Shown: positions 11,301 through 23,800 of the stretch, in pieces
How positions within the stretch are numbered: the stretch's first letter is position 1
How the letters are laid out: each line of letters opens with the position of its first letter
DNA from: Morella rubra
Taxonomy: Eukaryota; Streptophyta; Magnoliopsida; Fagales; Myricaceae
DNA length: 64,000 nt
Assembly (NCBI GenBank): GCA_003952965.2
Contig: CM025850.1
Coordinates: 39,147,584 to 39,211,583, forward strand
Direction of reading: 5' to 3'
The notes under the pieces: model-generated
Seen by the model: the letters and a program-made list of their open reading frames with translations, nothing else
What the model was told of the DNA's origin: nothing
Database searches by the model: none
Translations under genes and position numbers: made by a program

Positions 11301-13803
11301 GAGCATATGTCTATAGATTTGTAGCGAGCACGCACTATATGAGGATGCTAGTGGTGATAGGATAATGTTACCGTCTCTTTGGCATGGTGAAACTGGTATT
11401 ACTGGTATTATTCTTGATCTGCCTGGTTTTGATTAGTTAGAAATGGTGAACTGCTGTGGAATTGTAACTCTTTATTGAGCATACATAATTCAGGAGTACC
11501 CAATGCATAGTTTTAAGTTTGCTTCAGAATCACAGCCTGTGATTGATGTATTTTGTACATTTTGATGTACTTCAAAAGTTGTTTTAAAGTGGTAAAGAAT
11601 ACGCCAATATCAAGTATAATTGATATTGAGACCAAGCCTATACTTTTTGCAGCTATGACAAATCAACAGCTAGTAGACAGGGGGAACACGATGATGAACG
11701 AGACTGATCATGCCATTGAGAGGTCAAAAAAGGTAGGATTATCTCTGAAATCATTTCCTTGTGAAATCAAGTTCTCTATTTTGTGAGAACGACAGGATAA
11801 ATTTCATATTCTATTTTGAAGCAGTTTCATCTTTCATCTTTCCTCTTAAACTTATCTTGAACATGCTAGTGCTGCTTAGCTCTGGCTTGAAAATCACTCG
11901 CACTAGTTTGCATCAAGATCTAAACAAATTAGGGAATCCTATTTAGCAAGATGACCCTGAATACAAATCCCTTTCCCCCAAAAAATAAAAAGAATAAGAA
12001 ATCATGAACTATATTTTGCTGTTTTGGAATTATTGCAAGAGAGCAGTAATGAATCTTGGTTTCTGTAATAGGTTGTTCATGAGACCATCAATGTTGGAAC
12101 AGAGACTGCATCAGCACTAAAGGCTCAGGTGTGTAGTATGTCGGCTTTAAAGAACATGGGTGTCATGGCACAGACTGAATTTAACTTTCTCCGTTGTCTT
12201 GCTTTCTCACACTCACACAAACTCTCTCTTGCTTTTTTTCTTTTTGTCTCTCAACAATTTTCAATGCCATGGGAACTAAAGACATGTATTACTTCCATTT
12301 TAGACTGAACAAATGAGTCGGATAGTTAATGAGCTGGACTCTATCCATTTCTCGATCAAGAAAGCTTCTCAACTTGTGAAGGAACTTGGTAGGCAGGTCA
12401 ATCTCCGAAAGTATCTTTTTCTTGTTCTTGTCATATATTGAATATCAGTTGTTGTTTGCATTACTTACCTCAGATATTTCTTTAGGTTGCAACTGACAGG
12501 TGTATTATGGCATTACTCTTCCTTATTGTTGTCGGAGTCATAGCTGTCATTATTGTGAAGGTAACATATATTTTGCTTTAATTTTCTTTTTTCTTTATAA
12601 GAGATTAGGCTTTCTCAAATCTTAGATTTAGCTCTTTCCCATCTGGCTGAGTACCAATTGGAGTTGAATCCTTGGTGTCCCCTTAATGCATAGATGTAGC
12701 TAGATTATAACTGGGCTCTTTTTTCTTTGTTGTATTTCTTTTTTGCCTGGAGGCCTCAAGGCCAATTATCTGTTAATTTGAAATAGTATCTTAAATTTTT
12801 TTCCTACCTTCTTTTATGGGGCAATTGGGCTTTCAAAGCTGAGGCAGTTGACCTCCTAGACTTGATTGGTCATTTACTGTGAGTGTCTGAATATCCAATG
12901 TGTTGGTGGGTAACCTATTGGGAGTTCTTTTGTTTCTTTGAAAGCAAAAATTTTCTTGTTCTACCCTCAAAAAGCAATGAGATATTTCTATAATCTAAAT
13001 GACATTGTTGGATGTAGGGAATCTAAGTCTATATATATATTTTCCTTTTTGAGAAGTATTATCATTTGCTGAAGATAAAGAAAAACGAAAAAACCTCACA
13101 CAAGGCTGTACAAAAGGTACTTAACATAGCTGGCGTTAAACCACATATGCAACTTGGTGTCAGCTTCGGGACAACCTCAAGCCTATTTCTTTCTTAATCG
13201 ACTGCCCTTCTTTTTTTTTTCTCCATCACTGTTCACTGATGCTGTTTGACGGACTCACACCATTAATTTGGAAGCGATCCAAAATGTTCTTCTTTGAAAA
13301 GAAGCTGAATTTACTCAAAAAAATAAAGATAAATTTACAGTTGGTCTTTTTTCTTTTGTTTTTGGTTTTAAGCTGAGGTTGCATATAAATTTGTGTTTGA
13401 GGATAGATTGATTTTTTTAACTTTATTGTCCAGAAGATACCTGTTTCATGGCCTCTAGGATCAGTTTATACTCCCATGGGAAAAGAAGTGTGCACTGCTA
13501 TGTTTTCATTGCAGCATGTCCCGACTGCTAGTGTAATGAATTGGCTCTTAATCACCACAATGATAATATCTTTTTGCAGTTTCTTCAGCTGTTAAAAAGG
13601 CCATTAACTTGTGAAACAAGTTCGGATGTAATTCTTTGCAGAATGCAGTTGCCCTTGTCTATTGATCTGGTCAATTTTCATTTCTAAATGCAACCTATAC
13701 TTCCCTATTTCAGCTTGTGCACCCAAACAACAAGGATATCCGGGATATTCCTGGATTAGCCCCACCAGCAATGAATCGGAAATTACTCTGGAATGCCAAC
13801 TAA
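8367..13803 (+). CDS. NPSN: NPSN-type Qb-SNARE, right-arm copy (exons 2-10, exon 1 missing)
   Basis: Mirror copy of the left-arm gene, transcribed outward from the palindrome centre. Exons are 8367-8459, 9398-9491, 9618-9655, 10791-10879, 11653-11732, 12072-12128, 12304-12396, 12486-12560 and 13714-13803, ending in TAA. Phases join cleanly through all nine exons (709 coding bases). The Qb-SNARE helix occupies the two exons at 12072-12396, the transmembrane anchor is in 12486-12560, and the conserved NPSN tail PNNKDIRDIPGLAPPA is in the last exon. The acceptor at 8365-8366 needs an upstream exon ending in phase 2, and none exists between it and the arm boundary at 8325. Neither copy therefore has a normal start codon or promoter in this window. 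If the palindrome is an assembly artefact, one of these is an allele of the other. Confidence 0.92.
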
Positions 13804-14189
13804 AATTTAGAAAGCGATTATCTTACGAGGTTGAGAATGTTGCCATCTGATTGGAAGGAACATCAGCTTTAGCTTCTGATGCTGCTGGCGGCACCCATTC
13901 TACAGAACTGATCTAGTTGACTGGTGGATTTGTTTTCCAAGAAATTTTTCTGAAGAGTTGGGTTGCTTTCCTGAGTGCTAGTCTCTTGAACTACGGTTTT
14001 GGTGCTCATAGGTTCAATTGGAAGTGGTCTGTAAAATTATTTCTTCTTCCCAGACTGAGAAATAATTCGTATTTGAGGGAAACTCAAAAAGTGTGTAGAT
14101 TGTGTTGGTTGCTGCCATCTATTGTAACACTTGGGAGGTACTTGATCTGCTCTTCTAATTTTTTTTCTTCTTTTTTTAACAAATTCTTG

Positions 14190-14342
14190 TTGATTGTTGT
14201 TTATTCGGCTCATATGTAACATTCAGTCCTTGATGTGTTTTTTTTTCTTCTTTTGTTTAATCAAAATTCTTGAGTTGATTAAGTTGTTTATTCGGCAATA
14301 TCATATGATTTAACTAATTCAGTCCTTAGACTTGTGTTCTTT
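14190..14342. repeat. Diverged tandem pair present only in the right arm
   Basis: Two copies of a stretch containing gttgtttattcgg, catatg and ttcagtcctt lie near 14197-14240 and 14287-14340. The left arm has a single fused copy (about 2328-2395). This is the reciprocal of the difference at 2091-2311. Confidence 0.72.
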
Positions 14343-15194
14343 AAAAAATTGTGTTTGTAATCTACGTTCATCTTTGTGCGTGGAAATGAAACAGAGGGCT
14401 TATATTAATCGTTTTACTTATTACATTAATTATTTGGCAACAACTAATCAACTTTCATTTACACCCTATTTCTATGCTTGTGTTGATTAATTTTATTTTT
14501 TACTTTACCTTCTGTTTTGTAATTTCTGTACTTTCCATATTTATAACATTTTTATTTTATTCTTATTCTTTGTTGTGTATTTATTTTTTCTACTTATTAT
14601 ATATAGTAAAATGTGTATCACTGTCTCACTTTTTTTTAAAAACTGAAACCCAGCTAAGTAAAATAAAATTTTAATCTAAACAAATATAAAGATAGATGTA
14701 GAATCCTTCACGTTTAAACAATTCTTTATGGTTACTCCTAATAAAGTCAGATTGATCTGATTTATGTGACTTGGGGTTGCACAATCTTAGTGTTCACGGA
14801 CCTGTTAGGTAGGTGGAAAAATCACCGTAATCCTAGACTTGGTGGGGCTGTAAGTCTGACTCTAAGCCAATCACCAACAATATAAAACACAATGGAAAAT
14901 CTCCTGGATGTATATATTTTTGACTAGAACATTGAAATCGGTTGGAAAAGAAATAAAATTATAAAGATAACCAATTGCTGGGCCATGCTCTAGCCCATCG
15001 TTTTGGAGTTCTAAATCTATCCCAACAAAGTGACAAAATGGGCCCTACAAATCGAGGGAATCGGGTCTGGTATTCCTCGTGGGTTTTCTATTAGGAAAGC
15101 GTCAAAATCAAGTCCGAGAATTCCAAGGCAATTTAACAACCACACGAAAACAAATTTTGCAACCACTTCACAGAAGATAATGAGAGGAGAGAAG

Positions 15195-15970
15195 GAAATT
15201 ACTGGTGGAGTCCCCGCCGGTAATAATTCAATGGTTCACTTTTGCACTTACCAATATTCAAGGGAGAAGCGTGAGTTTGAATCTTATCGCCAACAAATAA
15301 GTTTTTAATTTAATTAATATTTAGTTTGTGATGATCCGTTCAAATGTTTAGAGTTTTCATCACGCTCTTAACTATGTCAATACGTTTTCTAGAGGCTCAG
15401 TTTCAGTGTTAGGGGTTGTTGCTATGTATTTAATCATGTCAATATATTTTCTAGCTTGGCCAAATCCGTCCGTCCGAGTCTTGCGCACAAAAATTTTTTC
15501 TTACGGAAAAAAAAAAAAAAGAAGTGGAAAGCTTTTTGTGTTTTTATTTTTCGTTTGTGAACAGTATTTGTCAAAATATTATAGAGTCCCCGCGGGTTAT
15601 AATTCAATGTCAAGTATGAATTTAAATCTTATCGCTTACGAACAAGTCTTTGATTTAATTGATATTTAGTTTATAATTATGGATTCTAGTGTTTGGAATT
15701 GTTGTTACGTTTTTAACCATGTTAATACGTTTTCTGGAGGGTCAGTTTAAGTGTTTGGAATTGTCATATGCTCTTAACAATGTCAATACGTTTTCTAGAG
15801 GGTCGGTTCAAGTGTTAGGGGATGTCGCTATACACTTAACCACGTCAATACGTTTTCTAATTTAACCAAATCCGTCCGAGCCGTGCACAAAAAAATTTCC
15901 TCGGGAACAAAAAACAAGTGGAAAGATTTTTATGTTTGTATTTTTCGTTTGTGGACAGTATTTGCCAAAA
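15195..15970. repeat. Two-unit tandem duplication (right-arm mirror)
   Basis: Inverted counterpart of 591-1375, with the poly-A tract shorter than its partner by several bases. The open reading frames here (for example 15030-15308 and 15406-15669) have no splice or family support and are not called as genes. Confidence 0.78.
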
Positions 15971-16003
15971 TGCAGCTGTCATTAGGCTGTTCTGTCGTCT
16001 CAC

Positions 16004-16077
16004 CTGAGGTTAGGGTTCAAAACTTGTAGAGCTTTGTCCAAGTCTTCGACAGGAACGGCAGGACCAAAGAGACCCAT
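16004..16077 (-). CDS. Exon-like fragment, unrecognised (right arm)
   Basis: Mirror copy of the fragment at 484-557, with the same ATG, the same 24-codon run and the same donor on the opposite strand. No further exon of this gene is visible in the right arm either. Confidence 0.35.
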
Positions 16078-16344
16078 CTTGACCTGACAACAAGATCAAC
16101 CACGAAATGTTTCGCCATAACAAAGGTACGTAACTACAGGGAAATGAGAAAAAGTAGTTGTCTTCAGTCTAATGACCTCCAATTCAGGGTACGATGGCTG
16201 TTGGTCGGAGTAAATTATGGTTCTCTTGCCAGCTTGTTGTGGGCCTTTGTATAATGCCAGAACCCTCCTAGCTAGTAGCTAGGAGAAAGCTAAGGACACC
16301 AGCATAGCATTAGGTAACAGACGTCCATGTTGCAAATAGGTGAT

Positions 16345-16775
16345 AATTTTTATTTGGAAAAAAATATATTTTTCACCCACAAATTATTGGGTAATGACAC
16401 ATTGCACTTCAAATTACCATTTTAAGACATTATACATTCAAACTATCAATGTAGACACTTTGCATCCTAAACTACCCACTTTGACACATTATACCTTCCA
16501 ACTACTAATATTAAACACTTTGCACCCTCTATTTGACAATAATACCCTTGAGAAATTAATGAATTGACAACAATATCTTCAATATATATAAAATGGGTCA
16601 AGGACATTATCGTCATTTTAGTCTGAAAATTTGATAAAGGGTGCAAAGTGTTAAAAATTGGTAGTTAGAGGGTGCAATATGTCAAAATTGGTAATTTAAG
16701 GCGCAAAGTGCAAAATTTATAATAGTTCGTGAGTGAAAAATATTTTTTTATTTTTATTTTTTTCAATAAAAGAGT
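16345..16775. mobile_element. Fold-back MITE-like element at the outer end of the right arm
   Basis: The segment is itself a loose inverted repeat. The left half carries aaaaatatatttttcaccca and then repeated cactttgcaccct-type motifs. The right half carries the complements gggtgcaaagtg, and ends in gtgagtgaaaaatatttttt. No coding capacity is seen. The corresponding left-arm copy is cut by the window start (1 to about 222). A non-autonomous DNA element is the best reading, and the superfamily is not determined. Confidence 0.55.
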
Positions 16776-18906
16776 AGGGCGTCTCTCATATTTATTTCAA
16801 AACCCTTATTATCCATGCCTTTCAAATTTTTGTGTGTGTACTTTTTGAATGTAATTAAGATATTTTTTTCGCCACAAGTGAAGATTTTGAATCCGTGATT
16901 TTAAAAAAAATTTAGTCAAACACGTCTTGATAGAAGGTTTCAAATGAAATCACAACTTTTAGCAGATTGGAAGTAATTATGCCAATTTTGCGCTCATTCA
17001 TACATAGGTTTGAAATGGGTCTCAGTAATGTTTCCCATCGAAAGGGAAAGAAGAGGTCAAATAGATTGGCACAACGAGGGGAGGAGTTGGTAATTGTCCT
17101 AACGCTTTTGCTTTGTCACGTCATTCACACCCGGTTCTTACGTAGTGACAGGCCACCTGGCCATGTTCGGAGAAAGCAGAGAACTCTCTAGCCTTCGCTT
17201 TCCCACTTGTTCAGATAATAATTAGCCCCGTCATTCTTTCCATCGAACCGTGTGTGTGGTTGGAGAAAAGCTTGTTTTTTTTTTTAATGTTTTGGTCAAG
17301 AAAAGACTAACAAGGACGGTCAATCTTCTTTAGTGCGCATTAACGTTTAAACCAAGTCAAAAGAAAGAAAGGAATCGTCCTTTTATAAGGTTGCATGTGA
17401 CCCTAAAATCTTGTGTTTTGATTAGGAGTAGTTGTTGCGCTTGGTACCCAATAGGAAATCATACCTAAAATACAGCAATGTATGTCTTGGATGGTGAAAA
17501 AGCTTAATTAGGTCATGAATAATAATATATATAATGTAAAATTAAAAATTTACTTTAACCTCTTAAGTATTAATACGGGATTAATGTTATTTTAAAATCC
17601 AAACTACCAAGTGTGTCACAGCAAACAAAATAGAAGCTTTGCTAGTAGCAAGAAGAGGAAGCTTTGCTATCCGAGCTTTACAAGAGCGATCACTATATAA
17701 GCCACTGGCGAAAAAGCTCGCTAGCATCTATAACTACAACTATGTTGTAGGAAACTAGTCAGTCATTCCCTTCTTTTAATGGTACAATGTGACTCTAAAG
17801 ATGCCATGAAATGATCTTAGCAGAGAGAGTCTTCCATTTTGATTTGTATATCATGAACAAATAAAACCATTTGCATTGTGGTTGTGCACTCTGAACAATA
17901 AAAATTTCATAATTTTGCGCCCATTAGTAAAACCATTCAAAAAGGTTATATTGTATAATTTTAAAGGACCGGATCCTATTAGAGAGAGTACAATCATAAT
18001 TTTTTTTAATAATTTAAGTACTCGATATGATACGATGATCTCGATAATTTTGTCTCAACATTACATCGATTTCACACTTTCAAGATTTAGAAAAGTCCGG
18101 TGAGATCAACTGAGAATCCATTTGGTGGGGGCATTGAGCAAAGAAATTTTCTTGAAGCCTTGACTCTAAGGTCGTCGAGGATACCTATTTGGAGATTTTC
18201 ATGTGAAGTTTCTTTTTTTTAATTAACAATTGGTTAAATAGAACATCTAAATCAAACTTTAATTATTACGCCTGCGGTTCTTTGTTTATGGACTATTCTA
18301 TTCCGAGTCATGGACTTCATGGTCGGCTGGTAGACCCAGAATTTCTGTCAGAGAAAGAAAGCAAATGGAACAAGTTAGGTCCGTGGGTGGGAGGGGGCTT
18401 TCTAAAGGGCAGGCAATTCAGAACAGAAGAACGAAAAACTTCCATTATCTTTGAAGGGCCTCAAAACGCTGAGACAGCAGACGCAAATGCCTGCTCGGTC
18501 AACAAAGACATTTGAAAACAGCTGCTTAAATATATAAACGCAGTTTATCTGACGCCCCAACCAGAGATTAGACGTACCTTTGTCCAACCGCCACCCGAAA
18601 GGGTGAGAGAAATGGTATCAACTTTCGACCCCACCTTTCACAGAAAATGTGGAAGAAATCTTTACTGATGTGAACGCGAGAACCCAACCACATCAAATTC
18701 TTCCCATGAAGATGTGCCCTGTCCCACGAATATTAACGTGCATCTCTCCGATGAACTCGAAAAACAGTGGACCCAAAACCCAGATTACCTCGTATATACA
18801 CACCCACTCAATCAAACTCTTAAGTGCATGGCTGGCCCAGGCCCACAGTAACTAATAAAGATATGACAACCTTCCCCGACAGTCCTAATCTCGAGAGAAG
18901 CGGGAG

Positions 18907-18943
<37 letters not shown>

Positions 18944-19803
18944 GATGAAAAGGGTATAAAATTTTGCAATATTATTGGAATAGAACTATAGAAGGATATA
19001 AGTATTGTCTATTGTAATAATTTATGTCACTGACTTATAGTTTAATAGATTACTTCTTAGATATTTATTTTTAATGAAATTCTTAGATATTTAAATTATT
19101 TTTTTAAACGTTATATCTCTTATTTCTTTTATTGAGTAATGAGAGAAATCTTATTAGATAGAACCGAACTCACTAACGTACAAATAAATACTGGAGAGAG
19201 AAGCGCAGAAATCCGGCACCCACCGTCTCTGACTCAAGTCTCAAATTAAAATTCTGGGAGGAATCTAATTCAGGACTCATCTCTTCCCATGTGTAATAAC
19301 TTCGTAATTTTTTAAAGCTTTTGACGTTTCTGCGGTTTATCGACATAATAAACGAAGGGAGGACAATTCCATTCTTAACCCTCGTTAGTTCAGCCATGAC
19401 TATGCCTTCACGTCACAATTGTGGCCGTCAGATAAATGACGTACGTGATAAAAGTATAAAGAGAATATTCTTTAAAAATTTCCTTTTTTTTTTTGGTGAA
19501 AAGTTTGAGAGTTGAGACGAGGGACAAGGCTATCCTGACATTCAGACCCTGGTGTAAAAATCAACAGTTTTTCTACGAAAGATAACGGAAATGCATGAGC
19601 AATGACGACAATGTTAGAAAATGTGCCCATTTTATCATGTTAAAAATAAAAAGTAAAATTAAAATTAAAAATAGGGGTTCGGTTCAGTTTGTTTTGTTGT
19701 AATTTTATTTATAAAAAATAATTTTTCTCACTTTAAAATGTTTTGGAGACACCCATAAATATATGGTTAACAGCTTCTCCTAAACTTTTTAGTGACAAAT
19801 ATT
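16776..19803. other. Intergenic, no gene supported
   Basis: AT-rich DNA with short unsupported reading frames. A (TA)n tract lies at 18911-18942. The stretch 18280-18860 is less AT-rich and holds two short open frames, but neither resembles a known family and no splice structure connects them. Confidence 0.6.
18911..18942. repeat. (TA)16 microsatellite
   Basis: Uninterrupted alternating TA over 32 bases, directly visible. Confidence 0.97.
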
Positions 19804-20803
19804 NNNNNNNNNNNNNNNNNNNNNNNNNNNNNNNNNNNNNNNNNNNNNNNNNNNNNNNNNNNNNNNNNNNNNNNNNNNNNNNNNNNNNNNNNNNNNNNNN
19901 NNNNNNNNNNNNNNNNNNNNNNNNNNNNNNNNNNNNNNNNNNNNNNNNNNNNNNNNNNNNNNNNNNNNNNNNNNNNNNNNNNNNNNNNNNNNNNNNNNNN
20001 NNNNNNNNNNNNNNNNNNNNNNNNNNNNNNNNNNNNNNNNNNNNNNNNNNNNNNNNNNNNNNNNNNNNNNNNNNNNNNNNNNNNNNNNNNNNNNNNNNNN
20101 NNNNNNNNNNNNNNNNNNNNNNNNNNNNNNNNNNNNNNNNNNNNNNNNNNNNNNNNNNNNNNNNNNNNNNNNNNNNNNNNNNNNNNNNNNNNNNNNNNNN
20201 NNNNNNNNNNNNNNNNNNNNNNNNNNNNNNNNNNNNNNNNNNNNNNNNNNNNNNNNNNNNNNNNNNNNNNNNNNNNNNNNNNNNNNNNNNNNNNNNNNNN
20301 NNNNNNNNNNNNNNNNNNNNNNNNNNNNNNNNNNNNNNNNNNNNNNNNNNNNNNNNNNNNNNNNNNNNNNNNNNNNNNNNNNNNNNNNNNNNNNNNNNNN
20401 NNNNNNNNNNNNNNNNNNNNNNNNNNNNNNNNNNNNNNNNNNNNNNNNNNNNNNNNNNNNNNNNNNNNNNNNNNNNNNNNNNNNNNNNNNNNNNNNNNNN
20501 NNNNNNNNNNNNNNNNNNNNNNNNNNNNNNNNNNNNNNNNNNNNNNNNNNNNNNNNNNNNNNNNNNNNNNNNNNNNNNNNNNNNNNNNNNNNNNNNNNNN
20601 NNNNNNNNNNNNNNNNNNNNNNNNNNNNNNNNNNNNNNNNNNNNNNNNNNNNNNNNNNNNNNNNNNNNNNNNNNNNNNNNNNNNNNNNNNNNNNNNNNNN
20701 NNNNNNNNNNNNNNNNNNNNNNNNNNNNNNNNNNNNNNNNNNNNNNNNNNNNNNNNNNNNNNNNNNNNNNNNNNNNNNNNNNNNNNNNNNNNNNNNNNNN
20801 NNN
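19804..20803. other. Assembly gap of exactly 1000 N
   Basis: All bases are N. The round length indicates a fixed-size scaffold gap, so real distance and content are unknown. Open frames running through it are artefacts. Confidence 1.
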
Positions 20804-23800
20804 AAGTTTTCACATTGAGATTGATTTCCAGTCTCCTTTAAGGATAATTTCATTAAGTTAATTGCGGGGATGCATTATTGAATTTTTTCATTACAAGGAT
20901 TAAAAACCAACATTTGAATTTAAAATGTTAAATGTTCTTGTGATCTGATTTAGAATTTATTTTTTAATTTTTTTATATAATGTTATGGAATTTATATTGT
21001 GGTTATGAATTGATTTGGATGTATTGTGGCTAATTGGATTTAAGGAAATTGATTGTGGGATCTATATTTGAAAATTTGTGATTAGGTTATGAAATATATT
21101 AATGAATTTTTTTGGTTAGATAAATGATTAAGTTTTGATAAAATAAAAATTCAGCCAGTGTAGGTTCCTTCTAAGACTTTCCTTAAAGGGCATTACTACT
21201 TCTGAAAAGGAATTTTATTATTGAAACGAAGTATTTACAAACATTTTTTCAAATAATGCAGTCAACGAAGGGATTTCAAATTGTCACCTTCTCAGTAAAT
21301 CAGCCAAATAAGTTATTGTACATGTATGTTTCAATATTTTAGTGTTTTAGTCCCCTAAATTTTTGGTATTTAAAAACTTTAAAGAATTTTTTGTATTTAC
21401 GTGAGTTTAAATTTTTTTTTTTTTTTTAGTCATTTTCCCTTGAATAAGTTTCAACCCTTCGATTGGGATTCCTAGGTTCCGCCTGCCACTACAAAAAAAC
21501 CAAAAGGCTGTGGACTTATCTAGGTTGTTCACTAGTTGAAACAAAGGCAATGGATTTAAATTCGAAAATCGACCAACTTCACAATTTCTTGTAAAGTGAT
21601 TTACTCCAACCCCTGTAGGGTTGAGGAAAAAACCTGGGCTTGATTGGAAAAAGCCAGGAATCTGCAAATAATTGTTTCCTGGAAAAAATAAAGATTTAAC
21701 AACCAAATAATCATAATTTAAAAATTACATTTAAATGTATAGGGGGATTTAAAAAAAATAAAGGAGTGTAGGGGAAGCTTGAACACCGGTCTTTTACCTG
21801 GAACCCATAAAAGGAAAATAAAGTCTTGGTTTCAAATAACTTGCATCAAGTAACCCAACATTCTTTGAGGCCCATTTGGCCAATACCCTCCTAAACCAAG
21901 TACCCAAAACCAAAAAATTAAATCGTTCATCCAAAAAATCACAGCCTTTAAAACCAATTCTGACGAGGGTGCCTTTTTCTGGCAATCTATTTATGCTTGG
22001 CTCGAGGGTTTCTTTGGTACGTTAGCATTCAATTTAGGTGTTTCATTTAAATTTTGCTTCCAATTGGCAAGTTTTTCTATACAACAAAAGACTTAGTTCA
22101 AAATAGTTGAATGGACACCTTGTTGTATTAATATTCAAGTTAAAAAATTAATCGAATTGAGGTAATAAAAATCGTGTTGTTGATACTCTTAACCTTTACT
22201 CTTAAACCATGGGAAAAATAGAGGAAGTTTCACCCGCACGTATGGTATTGAACGAACCATTGTGGAATTAGGGCACTAAATACCCTTTCCCTGACCTAAA
22301 TTCCTGCACTTAAAAGGGGCCAAGGATCAAAGGATTTGCCAAATCATTATAGCAAGAATTTCCAAATCGTTGCAAAGTAGGGAAGCTCTGATGAGGAATT
22401 TGCAATTAAATAACGGCCTTCTAGAGGGGAAAAGCCATGTCATAATGAAGCATGTTGCGCTTCGCTCGGCTCGTTCCCCCAAATCTTCTAAAGGCTTTCA
22501 GGGCTCTTACCTTGTAAGTAGTACGGAAGAACCTATAAAATATCAAGAGGGAAAGCAAAAAAGAGGGGTCCCCACCGACGTCAAAAAAAAAAGGCCGGCC
22601 TTTTTAATCTTTTCCCCAAAAAATTCCCTTTCACAATTCAAAAAATTTCATTTTTTCAAAATCATTCGAAATTTTCAAAAACCCTTCAAAAACCTTTCCC
22701 ATTTTCAAAAATCCCCTCTCCCTCGAAAAAAATTCTTCTCGGATTCCTCTCCACGCTGGGCTCTCTCCCTCAAACTCCAAAAAAAACTACGTTTCTCCTC
22801 TCTCTCTTCTCTCTCTCTCCTCTTCTATGGGGCTCTCACTCGATTTACTAAAAATTTTTTGGTTTAAATATGTTTTTTCTTTACGTTAATTTGGATTGAG
22901 AGTTTGGGTTACCAAAAGGTTCTGCTATCTTCCTAATTTCTGCACCATATCCTTTTTGAAATTTTAGCAAATAAATTATTTTAATTCGTGGCTATGTTAC
23001 CTCTACTGGGTAATTTTGTTTTTGAGTCTGCCTGTGCTTATTATTTGCAATAAAATGTCTGGATGCTTCGTTAGTTGGGGGAATATCTCCACTGAGTTGC
23101 TTATTGTTCCATTTTTGAAGGAAGATCATGTCAACAGATTTAGGTGCGTAGTCTTAAAACACTGTGCTAGCCGTTAGACATTAATTTGGAAGGCTTTGAA
23201 GGTCTTTTTAAAAGACACCCCCTTTGTAGTGTGGTTGATTCTTTCTTTGTGTTATTGTTCCACCAAACTCAATTTTTTATTTGCTTCCCTCTAGATTGGG
23301 AACATGGCCAATAAAATTTCTAGAAAGAGGAAGGGGACAAGAAAAGGCAAAAGGGGGAACGGAATTCAAACTCCGAACCATAACGGGTCCAGACGCGTTC
23401 CGAACCCACGGTTCTGGATGAATCCAAATGAAATGGGACGACGGGGGAGGGGCCCCCATTGTCATTTAATGAGGTCCTTCCCGTTCCCACGCTCGGAAAG
23501 ATTGCCTCCCCGTCGGTCCCATTTTTCGTTCGGATTCCCAATTCAAGGACCGTGGTTTTCTGGGAGCGTTCGGGACCCGTACATCTGGATAATTTAAATG
23601 GTTGCTTAAAAACTTTTCAACCCTAAAATTCATAAACCCAAATTTCCCTTTTAACCTCAAGTGTTTCTAAGACTTATCCTTGCTAAAGAATATTAATTTA
23701 TTGGGTCTTTCATGAGGAGCATCTAGTTTTTGTCTGATACTATTTACATAAAGTTGATTCTTAAAATTTTTTGTAAAGGAAATTGATACTTACAGGTTGG

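Larger units (their letters stand above)
8325..16567. repeat. Right arm of a giant inverted repeat
   Basis: Reverse complement of 1-8260. The inner boundary is sharp: the two arms share the block reading tttggctaatgactgattc (8325-8343 here, complement at 8242-8260) and then diverge completely into the spacer. The outer end is set only by the window edge of the partner arm. The repeat may continue past 16567 in the genome. Confidence 0.97.

Noticed and set aside
19743-20861. Four long open frames of about 350 residues around 19743-20861
   Set aside because: They consist almost wholly of N codons from the assembly gap.
21486-21500. cactacaaaaaaa as a CACTA transposon end
   Set aside because: The match is to a short common motif; no opposing end or 3-bp target duplication could be found.
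22370-22867. 165-codon open frame on the plus strand
   Set aside because: Composition-driven (K, F, S and P rich from A/T/C runs), with no domain and no splice context.
23304-23597. Overlapping open frames on both strands in a GC-rich block
   Set aside because: Three overlapping frames on two strands point to low-stop GC-rich repeat sequence rather than a gene.
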